Source: Rotaria sordida
Lineage: Eukaryota; Rotifera; Eurotatoria; Philodinida; Philodinidae
Reading direction: 5' to 3'
Assembly: GCA_905250125.1 (NCBI GenBank)
Contig: CAJNOL010000056.1
Span: 69,381-133,380, forward strand
DNA: 64,000 bases
The position numbers and the translations under genes were made by a program. The notes below the pieces were generated by a model that saw only the letters and a list, made by a program, of their open reading frames with translations, was not told the DNA's origin and ran no database searches. Position 1 is the first letter of the stretch. Each line of letters begins with the position of its first letter. Below, piece by piece: positions 46,904 through 61,000 of this stretch.

Positions 46904-48940
46904 ATTGCATTTATGGACCTTGTCCCTCTTACAGATTGCATCTAGACGGATATTTGACTATGAATGGAAATCGTACTTTTTCAAGATTTAAATATAGGGA
47001 AATATACTTCGAAATATAGTCTATATAATGATATAAATAACTTTGTTACAAACCTAAAAGAAACTGAAAAACCAGTTGTCTGAGAATCGTGATTTTACCG
47101 AGAAAATTAAACTGTTCGACAGACAAATCAATTACATTTTCTCAGTCCCCAAACTAAGATCTGTGTCGTCCGAATGATTAGTTCCATAAAATGAAAAACT
47201 CACCTGCATCCAACCTTCAAACTTTGCCAGAATATTCTTCTATCTACTGTCTCTAATCCCTGTTAGTGCAAACATTCGTGGACAACACAATGGGTTTCCA
47301 ATATACCTAGACTTTTCAGTTTGTCTGACTTTGAAAAAATATTTAATCGACACAAATGATATATTTGGAATCAGTGTATTAAACTACGTCGAATGATATA
47401 TAACACAAAATAATTTTGAAGAAAGAAATGCGTGCAGGGATCCTCCTCAGGTATTTTTTGTCGGAACACTTTTTTCCTCCAAATCTCTTGTTCTTAAAAA
47501 ATGTTTTTCTGCATCATATGCAATCATTTCTGAGGAAAGAAATTCCTTTCCGAACAAGACAGTCACATGTCCGTTTGCCATACGAAAATATCTACAGTGC
47601 TTCACTTCGCCTGTCCAGTTTCTTCACCCTCATTCACACCCAAAGATCAAACACACGTTTAATAAACAACAAACAAAGATCTAAGCTATTGCAAAGTTTT
47701 TGTTTTTTAAATACATTGTAGTTTAATGAATAGAAAATAGTACAAACAAAAACTGAAGTTCAATATCAATGACACTCGAAAATCTAATAATGTTCATATT
47801 ATAGAATTTTCAATTATTTCAACATCATATTCATATTCAACTCATTGATTCAGTTCATCTTCTATGTAAGATTGCTCTTCAAAATTCTGCGAAAAATTTT
47901 GTAAAAAAGAAGGAAAATATTCATAGTAATTATCTGGACGTCTAGAAATCCTTGATCCTTCCTCTCCCCCTTGACTTGGATGGTTTTAATGAATAACTTC
48001 TTGTCTGTTATAATATGACACAGATATGAAATCAGTCGTATCTTTTTTCTGTATGAATAAACGATAAGCAAAATAAACGAAAGATTTTATTCATTCGTGT
48101 TACGATAAAATTAAAAAGTCAAATATATTTTTTTTTCATATGGAAATGAGCAAACAACAGAAATTACTTTAATATTCAATGAGAATTCGAGATTGAAAAT
48201 TATAAAAATTATCAAATTGAAAAATAAAAAATATGATCATTTTGTCTTAGTATTGCTGATAGAAAACTTTAGTTGATTGACTAGATTTACTTTTAATTAT
48301 TAGAATTATTAGTTAAGACAATCAAAAATATTCAAGTCTCTTTTTTCAAGTAAATAGACCTTCATTGACTTAGGTTATTATGCCGAATGATATACATCTC
48401 ATTGAAAAATAACTATTATTTTCTAAGAGAATGAATTGTTTTTTCCTAATAATAATGATGACAGTAATATAATTTATAATATATCAAATTTTGATTTCAA
48501 CACTAAACAATAAACAAATTCTAATTTTGCTTGAATTAGAGAGGAAAATAGTAATCAACTCTCTGTCAAAGAAAAATAAAACCAAGATTAATGATTCCCT
48601 CTAATGTCATCCGGGTTTTATTTTTGTTTTTCTAGACTGCATTGTTTTCATAAGACATAAGACATAAGGTTAAAGTCTGTGCAAGACAAAAGAATATTTT
48701 TCTATCACCATTCAACAAATTGTTCCGTTAATCATCAATACATAAGTCAATATTTTTTAAGCATTCGAACTAAGACATCTACTATTTTTATTCCATTAGC
48801 TTGACAGGACATTGATATAGTGAGTATGTTAAGCAAAAAACGAAAAAAACAAGAAATTTCTTTTTTTTTATCACATTCAAAAGAAATGAAAAATCAACAG
48901 CACACAAATACAACTTAAATTTAATAAATCATTATATGAA
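46904..48940. other. Intergenic, 3' of the Ca2+-ATPase, no gene seen
   Basis: A 101-codon frame at 47416-47721 and a minus-strand frame at 47862-48071 have no recognisable similarity. The proximal part probably contains the 3' UTR for the distal Ca2+-ATPase exon. Confidence 0.35.
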
Positions 48941-49057
48941 TTACTGTAATTCTGTTTCAGTATCATGTAAAGTATTCGATGTGGGTGCTTTCGATGTCAT
49001 GGATAATAATGGTTGATTAGATAATGGTGGTTGATAAAAAGCATCCACAACGGCAAT
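48941..49057 (-). CDS. Alternative 3' coding exon of the Ca2+-ATPase (ETELQ end)
   Basis: After a TTAATAG acceptor the exon opens in phase 0, as required by the donor at 51547, and encodes IAVVDAFYQPPLSNQ to TLHDTETELQ and a stop (38 residues). Its first residues match the xVVxAF start of the calmodulin-binding region of plasma-membrane Ca2+-ATPases, as do the exons at 50227 and 50850. Use is inferred. Confidence 0.55.
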   Translation of the reverse strand: MAVVDAFYQPPLSNQPLLSMTSKAPTSNTLHDTETELQ

Positions 49058-49080
49058 CTATTAAGATAAAAACAAAAAGA

Positions 49081-49105
49081 TAGAGAGAGAGAGAGAGAGA
49101 GAGAC
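49081..49105. repeat. (GA)n microsatellite
   Basis: About 12 GA units within the intron leading to the distal Ca2+-ATPase exon. Confidence 0.85.
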
Positions 49106-50026
49106 AGTATAAATAAAAATCCAAAAGATTATCTGTGAAAAAATATGAATGAAATAATGAGTTTTGTTCATTTAAGCCAATAAAGCATTTTTCATTAGTT
49201 GAACAAAGACCAAGAAGGAAATGAATTGTATAAATATATTTATATATATATATATCATCCTCCAACTTGTTTATGTCTTTTATTGATATGGAATAAATCA
49301 GAAAAAGATTTTATTATTTTTTTTCATTATTTTCATATTCATATTATTCGACTACAGATATGATTATGATCATCATCATCTTCATCACAAAGGAAAAAAA
49401 ACAAAAACACAGAGACAAAAAAAAAAAAACGAAAGAAGAAAAACAAAAAGAAGAATAAAATTGAAATCTATCTAGTCTAGGGACAGAGGTCATATTTAAA
49501 GAAGGCAGTGAACAGTCATCATCACTCGGTGTATTTTAATCTCTTCCCTCGACTTAAGATATCGAAGTATAATTATCATATATATACATATATATATATA
49601 TTCTTTTGTTTTTTGTGTTTTATGTCTTCTTTTTGCATTTGACATTGCCACCCATCTGTCGTGTAGCACCGCTCGACTGTGACTGACTGATTTTGCAGAG
49701 AGAGTGGAGATAGAGAAAAATATAAAGAAAAAAAGAGAAAAAAAGAAATTCTGCTGTAATTTAGAACTTAAAAAAAAAAGAAAATACATTATCACACGTT
49801 TGCAAAAAAAAGAAGAAGAAACGAGAAATACACATACTCACTCTAAATGCGCGCAAATATGTAAGAAAAGAGAGCAACAAAGAAGATAGGAGGATACATC
49901 GACTTAAAGATAGTAATAGAGGAAAAAAAATAGACACTGGAAGCATAAGAGATACGAGCCCACCAATGTAAATGTTTTGTTTTTAAGTGGTTGTTAGTGT
50001 CTTTATTTTTTGCTGTATCGTTATTT

Positions 50027-53000
50027 TTAAACTTCAGTTTCTTGAATAACTTTTTCTGGTAATGATTGATTATCAGTGGTAATTACAGTATGAAGAGGAT
50101 AAGGACGTTGAGTATCGTAATAATACGATGATAATTTAGGTACAGTATTGGCTCGTAGCCTATCTAATGTTGCAAATTCTGGTGGGTGTCGATCGATTGA
50201 ATCTTCAAATGCTTCTATCACACGAAGCTAGAATGATGTGAATAAAAAATAAATAAAAGAAAAAACTGATCAATTTTTATCAAAATAAATCACAAAAAGA
50301 TACATAAGGAATAATTAAATAAACAACTTAAACAGGGAAAAAGATAATAATAGGGAAAGATGAAAAAGACAAAAGAAATAATTGATTAATCTTCATGCAC
50401 ATACAACATTCAAAGCTGTTAGAAAAAGAAAAAGCCAAGACTAATAGCAGCAAGACAATAATAAAAGTATAAGTCTATTCTATATTTATTAGTAAAACAA
50501 AAGGATAGTTTCTTTTTTTTCTCCTTTTTTACTTTTTCAGATTTGTCCATTTTTTTGCTTAGAATATTAAAAATACTAAACTAAGGCAAGACACAAAACA
50601 CAGATACATGACAATCAATGTGATTAAAACGAATAGGGAAACACAAAAAAAGGAGACATATACATATATCGAACAAATGGGTCAAACCTCAAGAGAAATG
50701 GATGCAATATGGTGTAGATGTTATGGTATTTTAGGATGGATAAATCAAGAGACGTTAAGCGCACATGCGCTTTCATATAGATGATAGTAGTTACCATTGG
50801 GAAGACGGCGATTTGGCAACATGTTCTTGGAAAGTTTTAACGACTTGTACCTGTCATAGGGATTATAGAGAAATAATAATAATAGAAAAAGAAAAGAAAA
50901 GAAAAGAAAATTAATTAAATAAAAAAACAAAACATAAAATTAATAATATTTTGATCAAATTAATTTCTTTTTTTTTTGTTTATTTCTTTTCGTCACTCGA
51001 GAAAAGATTTCTATTTTTAATAATTGATCGATAAATCACATATAAAATTTTCTCATCAATAACATATCGATAGATACCTATTCTATATTCACTCTAATGA
51101 ATGATTATTTCTAAAAAGAAAATATACAAATAATCTTTTTCTTTTTCAATAATATCTTTTCATTCTAGACTGAAAAAGAATATATCAATTTGATATTCAT
51201 CAATTTCTAGATTGAATACAAGTCATTAATAGGCATATAGCATAGTTATTTTTAAATGCACGCATGCACTAAAAAATTAAGCGAAGTCAAATTTTTAGTT
51301 TTTTTTTGCAGTGTTATTTAGATGATAAAAATTAAAGAGAGATTAAGCAAGTTTTAATAATATAATTATATATTGAGATTATTGCTCAAGAGAATTATGG
51401 TTAATTGCATAAAACAGAACAAACACCAGCGATATTATTGATTTTTTTTTTGTATATGTAAATTTTATTACAAGAAGAAGAAAAAGAAGAAGATAATGGA
51501 ATCTATAAATATTCTTCTGGTTTTTTTTAATTTTATTTTTACATACCTGTGTTTGAAGACGTGTTATTCCTCGTAACCAAAGTATTTGTCCTTTTGTTAA
51601 ACTTGCTCCTCCTCTTGATTGTCCTTCTGGACCTATATCCATCGGTGATGTTGATTCATAAACTTCACCTGCACCCCATTTTGGCATATGACGTGTCCCC
51701 GGGATCAAATTAACTACCTAAAATAACAAAAATTTTAAATAAAAAAAAAAAAAAAAAAAAAAAAAATCTTTTGTTTTTTTAATCTACTTGATTCCATAGA
51801 AGAACTGTAACACCAAAAAGAAGACACCACATCCATTGTTCAAATGATAATGCAACACAAGAAAATGCAAATGAACCATATTGAACAAGAAGAATTTGTA
51901 CAACAAATGTTACAATCCATATACCATAAAAAATTGGATTTGTAAATATTCCACGAAAAACATTTTTTTCACCATGAATTTTTCGACAATTAATTTCATT
52001 AAATAACGTCATTAAAACAAATACATTAAATATCATTGTAAAATGTTCAGATGGTCTAAATACATTATCAACTGGACGACCATCATCCATATCAAATACT
52101 TTAGGTCCTTAAAAATTTTTTTAAAAATAAATAAATATAATCAATATATTTTGCTTTTTTTACTTACCAGCAAATAAAATAAAAAGCATAACAGCTAATT
52201 GATAAATAGCATGACCAAGAATGTTTTTCATCATTGTTCGTGATATTAATGGTCGTGTTCGTCCATATGGTTTACGTGTTAATAATTCTTCAGTTGGTAC
52301 TTCTGTAGCAAGTGCTAATGATGCCAATGTATCCATAATTAAATTAACCCATAACATTTGTACAGCACGTAATGGAGATTCTTTAACAATACATGCTCCA
52401 ATAAAAGCACAAAATACAGCAACAACATTAACAGTTAATTGAAATTGAAGAAATTTTGCTATTGAATCATATACATTACGACCCCACATAACAGCTTTGA
52501 CAATTGAATTAAAATTATCATCAACAAGAATAATATCGGATGCTTCTTTTGCTACATCAGTACCTTGTATACCCTATTAAATAAAGTTTTGAAAATTAAT
52601 AAAATTTATTTGATTCATTATATAGATTTGAATATAATTAAATTAATTCAAATTTTAGAATAGTTTACTTTTAAATTGCATGTATATATTCAAATCTAGA
52701 TTGAGATTATATCTCATGAGAAAAGTCTTTCAACTGATTAATCGCTTTTGAGTTGAGACTATAGTGCATCATGTAGACTATAATAAGCTATGAGAATGTC
52801 CTTAACAAAACAAAAAAAAAACGAGTTCGAGCTCTTAGCTTATTACTATCGAGATATTGCATTGTTACGATATTTTTTAATACAATGTCGTAGTCTGTCT
52901 CCCCTTAGGAATACTAAGCAAAAAAAATGATTTTCCTATTTTGATTAGAAATTTTGCATAGAGATAAGTCTTTATGACAATAATTTATTATGAAAATTTC

Positions 53001-56000
53001 AAATCTTTTTTATTTGTTTTCATAGTTCATTAGGAACTATCTGATGTATATAGTCTTAACTTAAAAGTAATTAACTAGTTGGAATACTTTTGTCGATGGA
53101 TTTTAGATCTTTGTTAAGAATTCAATTTAAATGAAAAATAAATTACTAACCATAGCAAAACCGACATCAGCTTTTTTCAAAGCAGGTCCATCATTTGTTC
53201 CATCACCAGTAACAGCAACAACTTCACGTGTTGGACTTATTTTTGATGCAATAATACCTCGAACTAATACATATTTATCTAATGGTGATGAACGAGCTAA
53301 TACACGTAATTGTGGCCAAACTTTATCAAATAAAATTTGTTCGACCTATATAATAATAAAAAAAATAAAATAAAAAAATTTTTTTTTATGAATTTCAATT
53401 ATACTTCTCCATCTGGTTTTGATCTTATACGTCGATTAAATTCTTTTCCTTCAAGTACTAAAAAACTATCATTTGGTGATATAATACCACATTTAAGTGC
53501 TATTGATCGAGCTGTATTCACATTATCACCTGTAACCATACGTACTGTTATACCAGCATTACGACATTTAGCTATAGCATCTGGTACTTCAGGTCGTACA
53601 GGATCTTCAATACCACATATACATATACATGTTAATTGATCAACAATATTAGTTTCATCATCCCAATCGGGTAAATTAATTGATTGAAAATCTCTATATG
53701 CAATACATATTGTACGTAAACCATCACATGCCATTGGTTCAATAACTGTTTGTACAAGACGATCATAATCAACAGTTGAAAATGGTACAATATCACCATT
53801 ACGATTTAATATTGTTTTACATTTTTTTAAAACAATTTCCGATGCACCTTTTGTATACATACGTATAGTTGAATCAGGTCGACGTACAACAGTTGACATA
53901 TTTTTTCTTACAGAATTAAATGTATAAACATGAACATATTTTTCTACAGGATAATGTGTACGTATTTCATCATAACTTCCTTCAAGTATTTCAACAAAAC
54001 CTAATAAAGCACATTCAGTTTTATTTCCAATTTGTTTTGGAAAAATTTCTTTTTCTGCTGGAGGCTTGAAAAAAAAGAAGAAAAATTTTCTTTTTCGTTA
54101 TAGATATTATGTAAAACTTACTAATAATTTTGATGAATAACTACTATTAATAGATATACCTTCAAATATAATTTCTTTTGTTCTAGCTGGTATAACAATT
54201 TCTTTAGCTTTAATAGGATTTTCAACATTTTTCCAATGTTTTTCTCCAATATATACTTGTACAACAGTCATACGATTTGTTGTTAATGTTCCTGTTTTAT
54301 CTGAACATATTGCTGTTGCATTACCCATAGTTTCGCATGCATCCAAATGACGAACTAAATTATTATCAATCATCATTTTCTAATAAAAAAAAATTATAAG
54401 ATTATAATTAAAGAAAGAAAGAAAGTAATTAACTAACTTTAACAGCATAAGCTAATGATATTGTTACAGCCAATGGTAAACCTTCAGGTACAGCAACGAC
54501 TAATACTGTTATACCTGTAATTAAATATCGTACAAATCGACTCCAATATTTATTACTCCATCGTTCACGTCTAGAGATTAATTAAAGAAATTATAAGAGT
54601 AAGTTAATGAAGTTTTTGTTTTTTTTTTACCGTTGAACAAATTCTTCAATAGAAAATCGAATCAATAGAACAAGTACAGTTAAAATAGCAATTGTCATTC
54701 CTAAAAGAATTAAATAAAATAAAAAACAGATATACCATTATTAAAATCTATTTTAATGAAAAAAAACATCATGTTACCTGCATATCCAATTTGAATAGCT
54801 AATCTTGTTAATTTAGCTTGTAAAATTGATCGTTCTGCAGCTTTATGACGCTCGGGTTCATCATCACTACCTGTTTGTTTAGCATCAGCAGGTACAACTT
54901 CTTGTAATTCAGTTGTATCATGATTATTAACAGTTGCATCTAATTTATAAAAAAAAAAAGAACGAATTGTTTTTTTTTCTCTTTAAATAATAAAACAAAA
55001 AACAAAAAGAAAAGCACGAAGCATTTTTTTAATTAGTATTTTAATAGCAATTATTAAGTCAATATTAATATAGAATTAACGACATTAATATAAAAGAAAA
55101 ATACCTGCTTTCGATTCTGTATTTACTAGACGTTCTTTAACCTCTGCATCGGCAGTAGCATCTGAATATGTATTAGGAAAAGTTGAGGGAACATTTCAAG
55201 GATAACATAAAAACCTATATCATACTTTGTTTTTTTTTAGCATCTGATTTTTTATTAGCACTACCATCTTCTTTGGCTGTGCCTAATAATTTAAATGACA
55301 TTCCAGTTTGACTATGTTCACCGACAGCCAATACTAACATTTTACCACTACCTTCCATAATATTTGTACCTTAAAAAAATACAAGATAAAACAAATTCAA
55401 TTAATTAATAGTTTAATCTTGATTTCTTTTGTTGTTATTTTTTTTCTCTCACCGGAAAGAAGAAATGGATCTCTTGATTCATGTTTTTTAACTAAATCTG
55501 ATTCTCCAGTTAATGATGACTCATCAATTTTAAGATCATTTGATTGTACAACAACACCATCAACTGGTAATGCATCTCCATATTTAATTTGACATATATC
55601 ACCAACAACAATATCTTTTGTTGGAATTTGTCGTACGGTATTTTCTCTAATAACATTAAATTTTTGATCGAGATCAATTTTCGAACGTAAACCACGAAAT
55701 TGTCGTTCTTTTGTCCAATCATTAAATGCTGTTACTAGAACAACAACAATTACAGCAATAATAATTGCTGCACCTTCAATCCATTCAACATTTGCTTCTT
55801 CTGAAAAACAAAAAATAAATACACAAGAAATAATTTTTCTTATAAATTTAAAAACAAAATAAAAAAACAATATTGTACTTGGTCTTTGTGCAGCTTCAAA
55901 TGTTTCTTCACCTGGATGATAAAATGATAAAGCAAATGAAATGACAGCACAAATGATAAGTATAATAAGTGTAACATCTTGAAGAGCATCAAACATTAGA

Positions 56001-56351
56001 CGAAAAAATGTTTTTGGCGGTTGTTGTGGAATTTCATTACGACCAAATGCAGCTGCACGCATTGATAAATCATTCTCATCATTAGATAAACCTAAACAAA
56101 ACAAAACAAAACTCTTGTTTATTGTTTGTTGTTTTTTCTTTTCATTTTATTTTACCAGTTATTAAATTTGTTTTAAGCTTTTGTGCAAGACCACTAAGAC
56201 CACCATATGTTTCATTAAGTTCTTGAATACCTTCATGACCTCGTGTTTGCATTAATGCTTCTAATTCTCGAACAGAAAGGCCAAATTCGCGACCAGCTTC
56301 TTCAGCAGTTAAATTATTATGACCTGCGGTGGTTTTTTTCTTCTTTGCCAT
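50027..56351 (-). CDS. Plasma-membrane Ca2+-transporting ATPase (PMCA, P-type IIB)
   Basis: Fifteen exons join in phase: 56351-56156, 56091-55879, 55800-55453, 55369-55226, 55161-55105, 54939-54778, 54700-54631, 54570-54438, 54379-54122, 54064-53405, 53345-53151, 52573-52168, 52107-51788, 51717-51547, 50227-50027 (1177 residues). It pumps Ca2+ out of the cell at the expense of ATP. Visible hallmarks: actuator TGES (about 235), PEGLPLAV in the membrane site (about 425), phosphorylation DKTGT (Asp about 468), KGASE in the ATP-binding domain (about 599), the hinge [11 protein letters not shown] (about 793) and [16 protein letters not shown] in the transmembrane Ca2+ site. The C-terminus starts with LRVIEAFED, the calmodulin-binding position, and ends in ETEV, a class I PDZ ligand. 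The exon at 55226-55369 encodes a Lys-rich loop found in PMCAs. Alternative 3' exons lie at 50791-50850 and 48941-49057. Introns are mostly short; that at 52574-53150 is 577 bp. Confidence 0.93.
50791..50850 (-). CDS. Alternative 3' coding exon of the Ca2+-ATPase (short tail)
   Basis: After a ATGACAG acceptor it opens in phase 0 with [19 protein letters not shown] and meets TAA (50791-50793), giving a tail of 19 residues without a PDZ ligand. A GTAACT donor overlaps the last codon, so it could instead splice onward, but in a phase that does not suit the exon at 50227. The VQVVKTF start parallels LRVIEAF and IAVVDAF of the other two terminal exons. Confidence 0.5.
   Translation of the reverse strand, partial: VQVVKTFQEHVAKSPSSQW
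51741..51766. repeat. Poly-A/T tract in an intron
   Basis: 26 consecutive A on the plus strand, in the intron between Ca2+-ATPase exons 13 and 14 (T-run on the gene strand, before the exon-14 acceptor). Confidence 0.9.
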
Positions 56352-56821
56352 TTGAAATATATAATGATATGTATAGAATAAATAGGATTTATTTTGTTTT
56401 TCGTAGATAAAATTTAATTAGCTAATTGAATGTTAAGAAAAATATTTCGAAGAAGTTACTCTGTCGTTGAAAATAAAGTCAGTATAAGTTCGTGATTCAT
56501 TCATTCATTTATTTAACATACAACGACAGATAGACCTTGAAATAAAAGACAAAAAATAAAAATGAAAATAGAAAAGAAATCCACTGATAACAAATGTCTC
56601 GTGAGAATACAAGCGAACACACATTCATTCTCTATCATATCTCGTTTGGTCGTTTTCTCTGGCCACAACGACAACACATACGTTTTTTTTTCTAGTAGCC
56701 TCATTTGCAACAAAACTATTGTCGTTCTCTCTTTTTTTTTCGCATTCTATTTGCTCAAATGACAATCTTAGTACTCGAGTAGAACAAAGAAAAAACACAC
56801 AGGTAACATTCTATGCTATCT

Positions 56822-56846
56822 GTATCATTCCCACGTGGAATGATAC
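56822..56846. promoter_or_regulatory. Perfect hairpin upstream of the Ca2+-ATPase
   Basis: GTATCATTCC, loop CACGT, GGAATGATAC, about 470 bp upstream of the start codon. It could be a protein-binding palindrome; the CACGT centre resembles an E-box half. No direct evidence. Confidence 0.3.
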
Positions 56847-57051
56847 ACAAGGAAACAAATCTAACAAATGCAATAAAATATTCCGACCTTTACATATTAA
56901 ATTTTTCTCACTATTGATCAACACTTTTGATACTAAATAGTAGTGTCATTATTTAGGTATATAATTTGTCACGAAGGTGAACATATACAATTACTCAAAA
57001 GAAAACAAAAAAAAAAGAACCGTAATTAAAATATTCGTCGTAATATTTCAC

Positions 57052-57076
57052 TCATATGTCGAAATTTGACATATGA
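57052..57076. promoter_or_regulatory. Perfect hairpin upstream of the Ca2+-ATPase
   Basis: TCATATGTC, loop GAAATTT, GACATATGA, about 700 bp upstream of the start codon. Possible binding site; no family recognised. Confidence 0.25.
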
Positions 57077-57543
57077 CAAATAGTATATTGATCAAATATT
57101 TTTTCTTTCTCTTGTTTTATGTGATCAAATTCGTTTGTTACGTCATACAATATAATATCGAAAAAGATCAGATCATTATTTTCATCTGTTTTATTTTGTC
57201 ATTTTAGAATAAAACTTTCACATGTACTGCCTACGCATATCTATATATAAATATATATGTAAAAATGGAATAGAACTTACTGATCTTGTCCTCTCGACAT
57301 TCCTCTTCATATTTTTCTATCGTCAGTTTCCATTTCTTCTCTTCTTATTTCTTGCTCGATTATTCAATAACAGGGTCTCTTTTTTGCTCTGTGCGGTTAG
57401 TGAAGCGAAGGAAGAAAAAGACCATGAAGGGTAGTGCTCTGACAACAAGAGCAATAGTGAGAAAATCGGGTCGCTCGGCAATGATGATGATGTATGAATA
57501 CGAACTATAGACATACTAATAGAGAAAAAAAGAGAAAAAAGAG

Positions 57544-57549
<6 letters not shown>

Positions 57550-57592
<43 letters not shown>
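57550..57592. repeat. (GA)n microsatellite
   Basis: About 20 GA units, followed by GAAAGAAAGA. Long Ser/Leu open frames across it on the minus strand are products of the repeat. Confidence 0.9.
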
Positions 57593-57596
<4 letters not shown>

Positions 57597-58057
57597 AAGA
57601 TCGGAATAATCACCTAATCAGATAATCTTGTTCAACGATCGGCCACACTGATTTTCCTTTTGCATTATCTATTTTGAACGAAGACAAGAGTGGCAAAAAA
57701 ATAATAATAGAAAACAATGACTGAATAAAAACAAAATAATGAATACTAAAAGAAGAGGACAAAAAAAAGGAAAACGAATGATTAAGAGAAGTACAGATAT
57801 TGAATCAAAATAGACAATTAACTTATTTTTACTATAACAATAAAAAAGAAAATTATTAAAAAAAAAAGAAAACATTGTACTGACGTTTCACATATAATAA
57901 CTCATAATGGCATGCTAGTATTTTCGACTAGCCAGCCAGACTTGCTTCTGTTATATTCAGAAGCCGACAAGGGAAATGGAAAATTATTATTCTCTTTCTT
58001 TCATTTTTTTTCAATACAACAACTCTTGTCTTTCTTTCTCCATGACGGCTCACTTTG

Positions 58058-58092
<35 letters not shown>

Positions 58093-61000
58093 TATATTAC
58101 TTTCAAATGGGATAAAACGAAAAAAAACAGAAAGAGAGCATAGCGAAGAAAAAAAAGCAAAGGTATAACAAGTTATTTTATCCGTTTAAATAAACTGCTT
58201 GTCAAAACACAAGAAAAAAAAAAGAATATTATTTATAGATAAACATACACATACATACATATTTAATAATGACTAACGTTTGTTTGTTGACATCTCATAG
58301 AAAAGAATACTATCAAGTTGACTAATGTAATAGATTGAAAGAGGTTAAAAAAAAGCAAAAATAATAATAATATTAATAAATGAACTGGAAAAAGAAAGGT
58401 ATATATAATTATTTACTGAATAAATAAACGTGTAAGACTAAAAAAAAACATTATTTTGTTTTTTTTTGTTCTATAACGAGAAAACGCAACAGTAAGTCTC
58501 AATCATATTCACGCGGTTGTGTAAATATCTTGTACAGTCAATCAGTATCATTTTTTATTGATTCTCAAACAAATCGCGACTTAGCTACAACTTCTTCCTG
58601 TAGATTTCTTTGCTTCTTCTCTCGATTTTCTACGACGCTTTTGCTGCTGCTGATGATGATGATGGTGATGGTTGTTGTTGTTGATGTTGTTTTTCCCGTT
58701 ACCGTTCTTCTCGCGACATTTTCTTTCTCATTCACTCTTTTTTTTCTTTTTTTGCGCACACAAGAGCACGCTATCTCGCTCTTCAAATCGACAACACATT
58801 TCTGCCGTTGTTCTACTATAACAACAACTACTATTTCTATACTACCACATTCATTGCTGTTGCTTTTTACCCTTGCGACGACATGTTCGGAACTCGATCT
58901 TTTTTCCTTCTCTCTTTTTTTTTTCTTGTCCGTGTTTTTTTTTTTCTAACACACATTTACTTGATGTAGTCCGCAATATCTCGAGTTCTTTTGTTAACAG
59001 CATCACATACAACACCCGCCAACACAAAGATGAAAATCGCTTATCGCATCATTGTTGTTCTCATACTTGAGAAAAAGACGAGAAGAGAAGACGAACGACT
59101 AAACGATGATTATTATTGATATTGAACACATTGAGACTACGAGAGAAGAAAAAAAAAAAAGAAAGAAAACGAGAGAAAGATGACAAAAAATAACAACAAC
59201 AACAACAACAACAATAAAAAAAAATTGGAGAAGTGAAAATAAAAAGAAAAAGAGAATTCTGATTAAGGAAATTGGTGTGTGCTGTGACGAGTACCACCAC
59301 ACGAATCATTTCCGCTTCGATACGTTCTTTGTTGAATGAATCGAGCTCATCATCATCATTACTAAATATTGATAGATTTTTTTTCAAAATAAAAAAAAGA
59401 GACACAACAGAACAGAAAATTCTATTTTCGTAATCAACTATTACAAAAGACAAATATATCTATATATATATATATATTAAGAACAATTGGGAAATCGAAC
59501 ATGTGTAACATTATTTAGGTGGGTATGAATGGAATAAGTGAGTCTTCAAGAATGCGAATGAACAAGATTTATGGCGATAATGAACCAATGATGTATTTTT
59601 AGATGATTCAATAATAAAATTAATAAAACTCTACAGAAAACATGTTTTTGTTTTCCTTATCTTACAAATGGAAATAACATATAAGATGAAGTCTGTAAAA
59701 GAAAACTCCGAAATACTTAATTGAATTATGAGGTCGCTAATGGACGGTTTCCTACGTATTATAAATATAAGGAAATGCATGATTTTTTTTACATTAAATA
59801 ATGAGAATATTAAAAAATTTGAATAGATTTTAAGATTTTAATTTATTGATGAAGAATTAATTAAATCAATATGTTGTTTAATATAACTAACACAGAAAAG
59901 AATTCAGTTCTTATATGTTAAAACAACTTGAAAGAAACTTTTGTCACGTCTCAACGTTCATGTCTAGTGAGATTTATCTTCACATGAAATACTATGATAG
60001 AATAACATCTGTATTTTTATGTATGAAATATTAATTAGAAACAAATTTGTAATTAAATAATAAAACATCATATTTATATAAATGTTTGCCTTTTCTATCC
60101 ATATACATACCATATGGACATTCTTTTTATTTACTACATTTAAGATAATAATTAAAGCATATTTTTCATAAACTTAAAAATAACATTTGACAAGTGTAAG
60201 ATTATTAAGTGAACTTTTACAATGGTTTTCTTGCATGCAATGTAAATTATTTAGAGTCATTAACAATATATTCTTAATGATATGTATACAGGATGCAAAA
60301 AAAAAACGAAATGTTTTTTGTTGTTTAATAAAACTGTAATCTCAAAGTGGTATAAATAATAAACTTTATATCAAATGAAACCTTATTAAAAATATGAGTT
60401 ATGGAATCAATGGATTATCCATAGGAGGATAATTATGACATTTTTTAAGATTTTAAGAATAGCATTTAGTACTCCAATAGATAATATTAGAACTATAATA
60501 TTTTGACTTTAGTGCTGGTATTTATGTATTAAATTCTTTATCGAAATGATCAGTAAAATATATAATCTGATAGAACGAACACAATTTTATGTATTTGCAA
60601 TCGACTATCTATAGAAATATTTAAGCATATTTATCAAATTTTTAGGAAAATTTCATTATTCTGTCGTCTGTCATCCTCCTACAAGTTATTAATTTAACTT
60701 CTAAAATTCTATTTTTAATAAGCTTTCATTCAATATCAAATCTCTTGAGAACATAGTAAAAATCCCATGAAAAAAATAACTTTTGTTTTTTTTGTTTTAC
60801 ATACTCTAGAGTTTGCACTATAGTGGGTCATACAATATTTATTAGTATTATTGTTCATATAATTTTATGCTTATTATTTTTTTTTTTCTTCTATTCTCCA
60901 TATTTTTCATATAGAATAACAGAAAAACAATTGCGATGTTTTTTTTTGTCAATGGAAGTGAAGATTTACATTGCTCGAGAATAAATAAAGCATGTTGTCC

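Noticed and set aside
47416-47721. 101-codon frame on the plus strand
   Set aside because: No recognisable domain or signal; its length is unremarkable for this number of frames scanned.
57323-59453. Long Ser-, His- or Val-rich open frames on both strands
   Set aside because: Translations of GA, CAT and pyrimidine-rich simple repeats.
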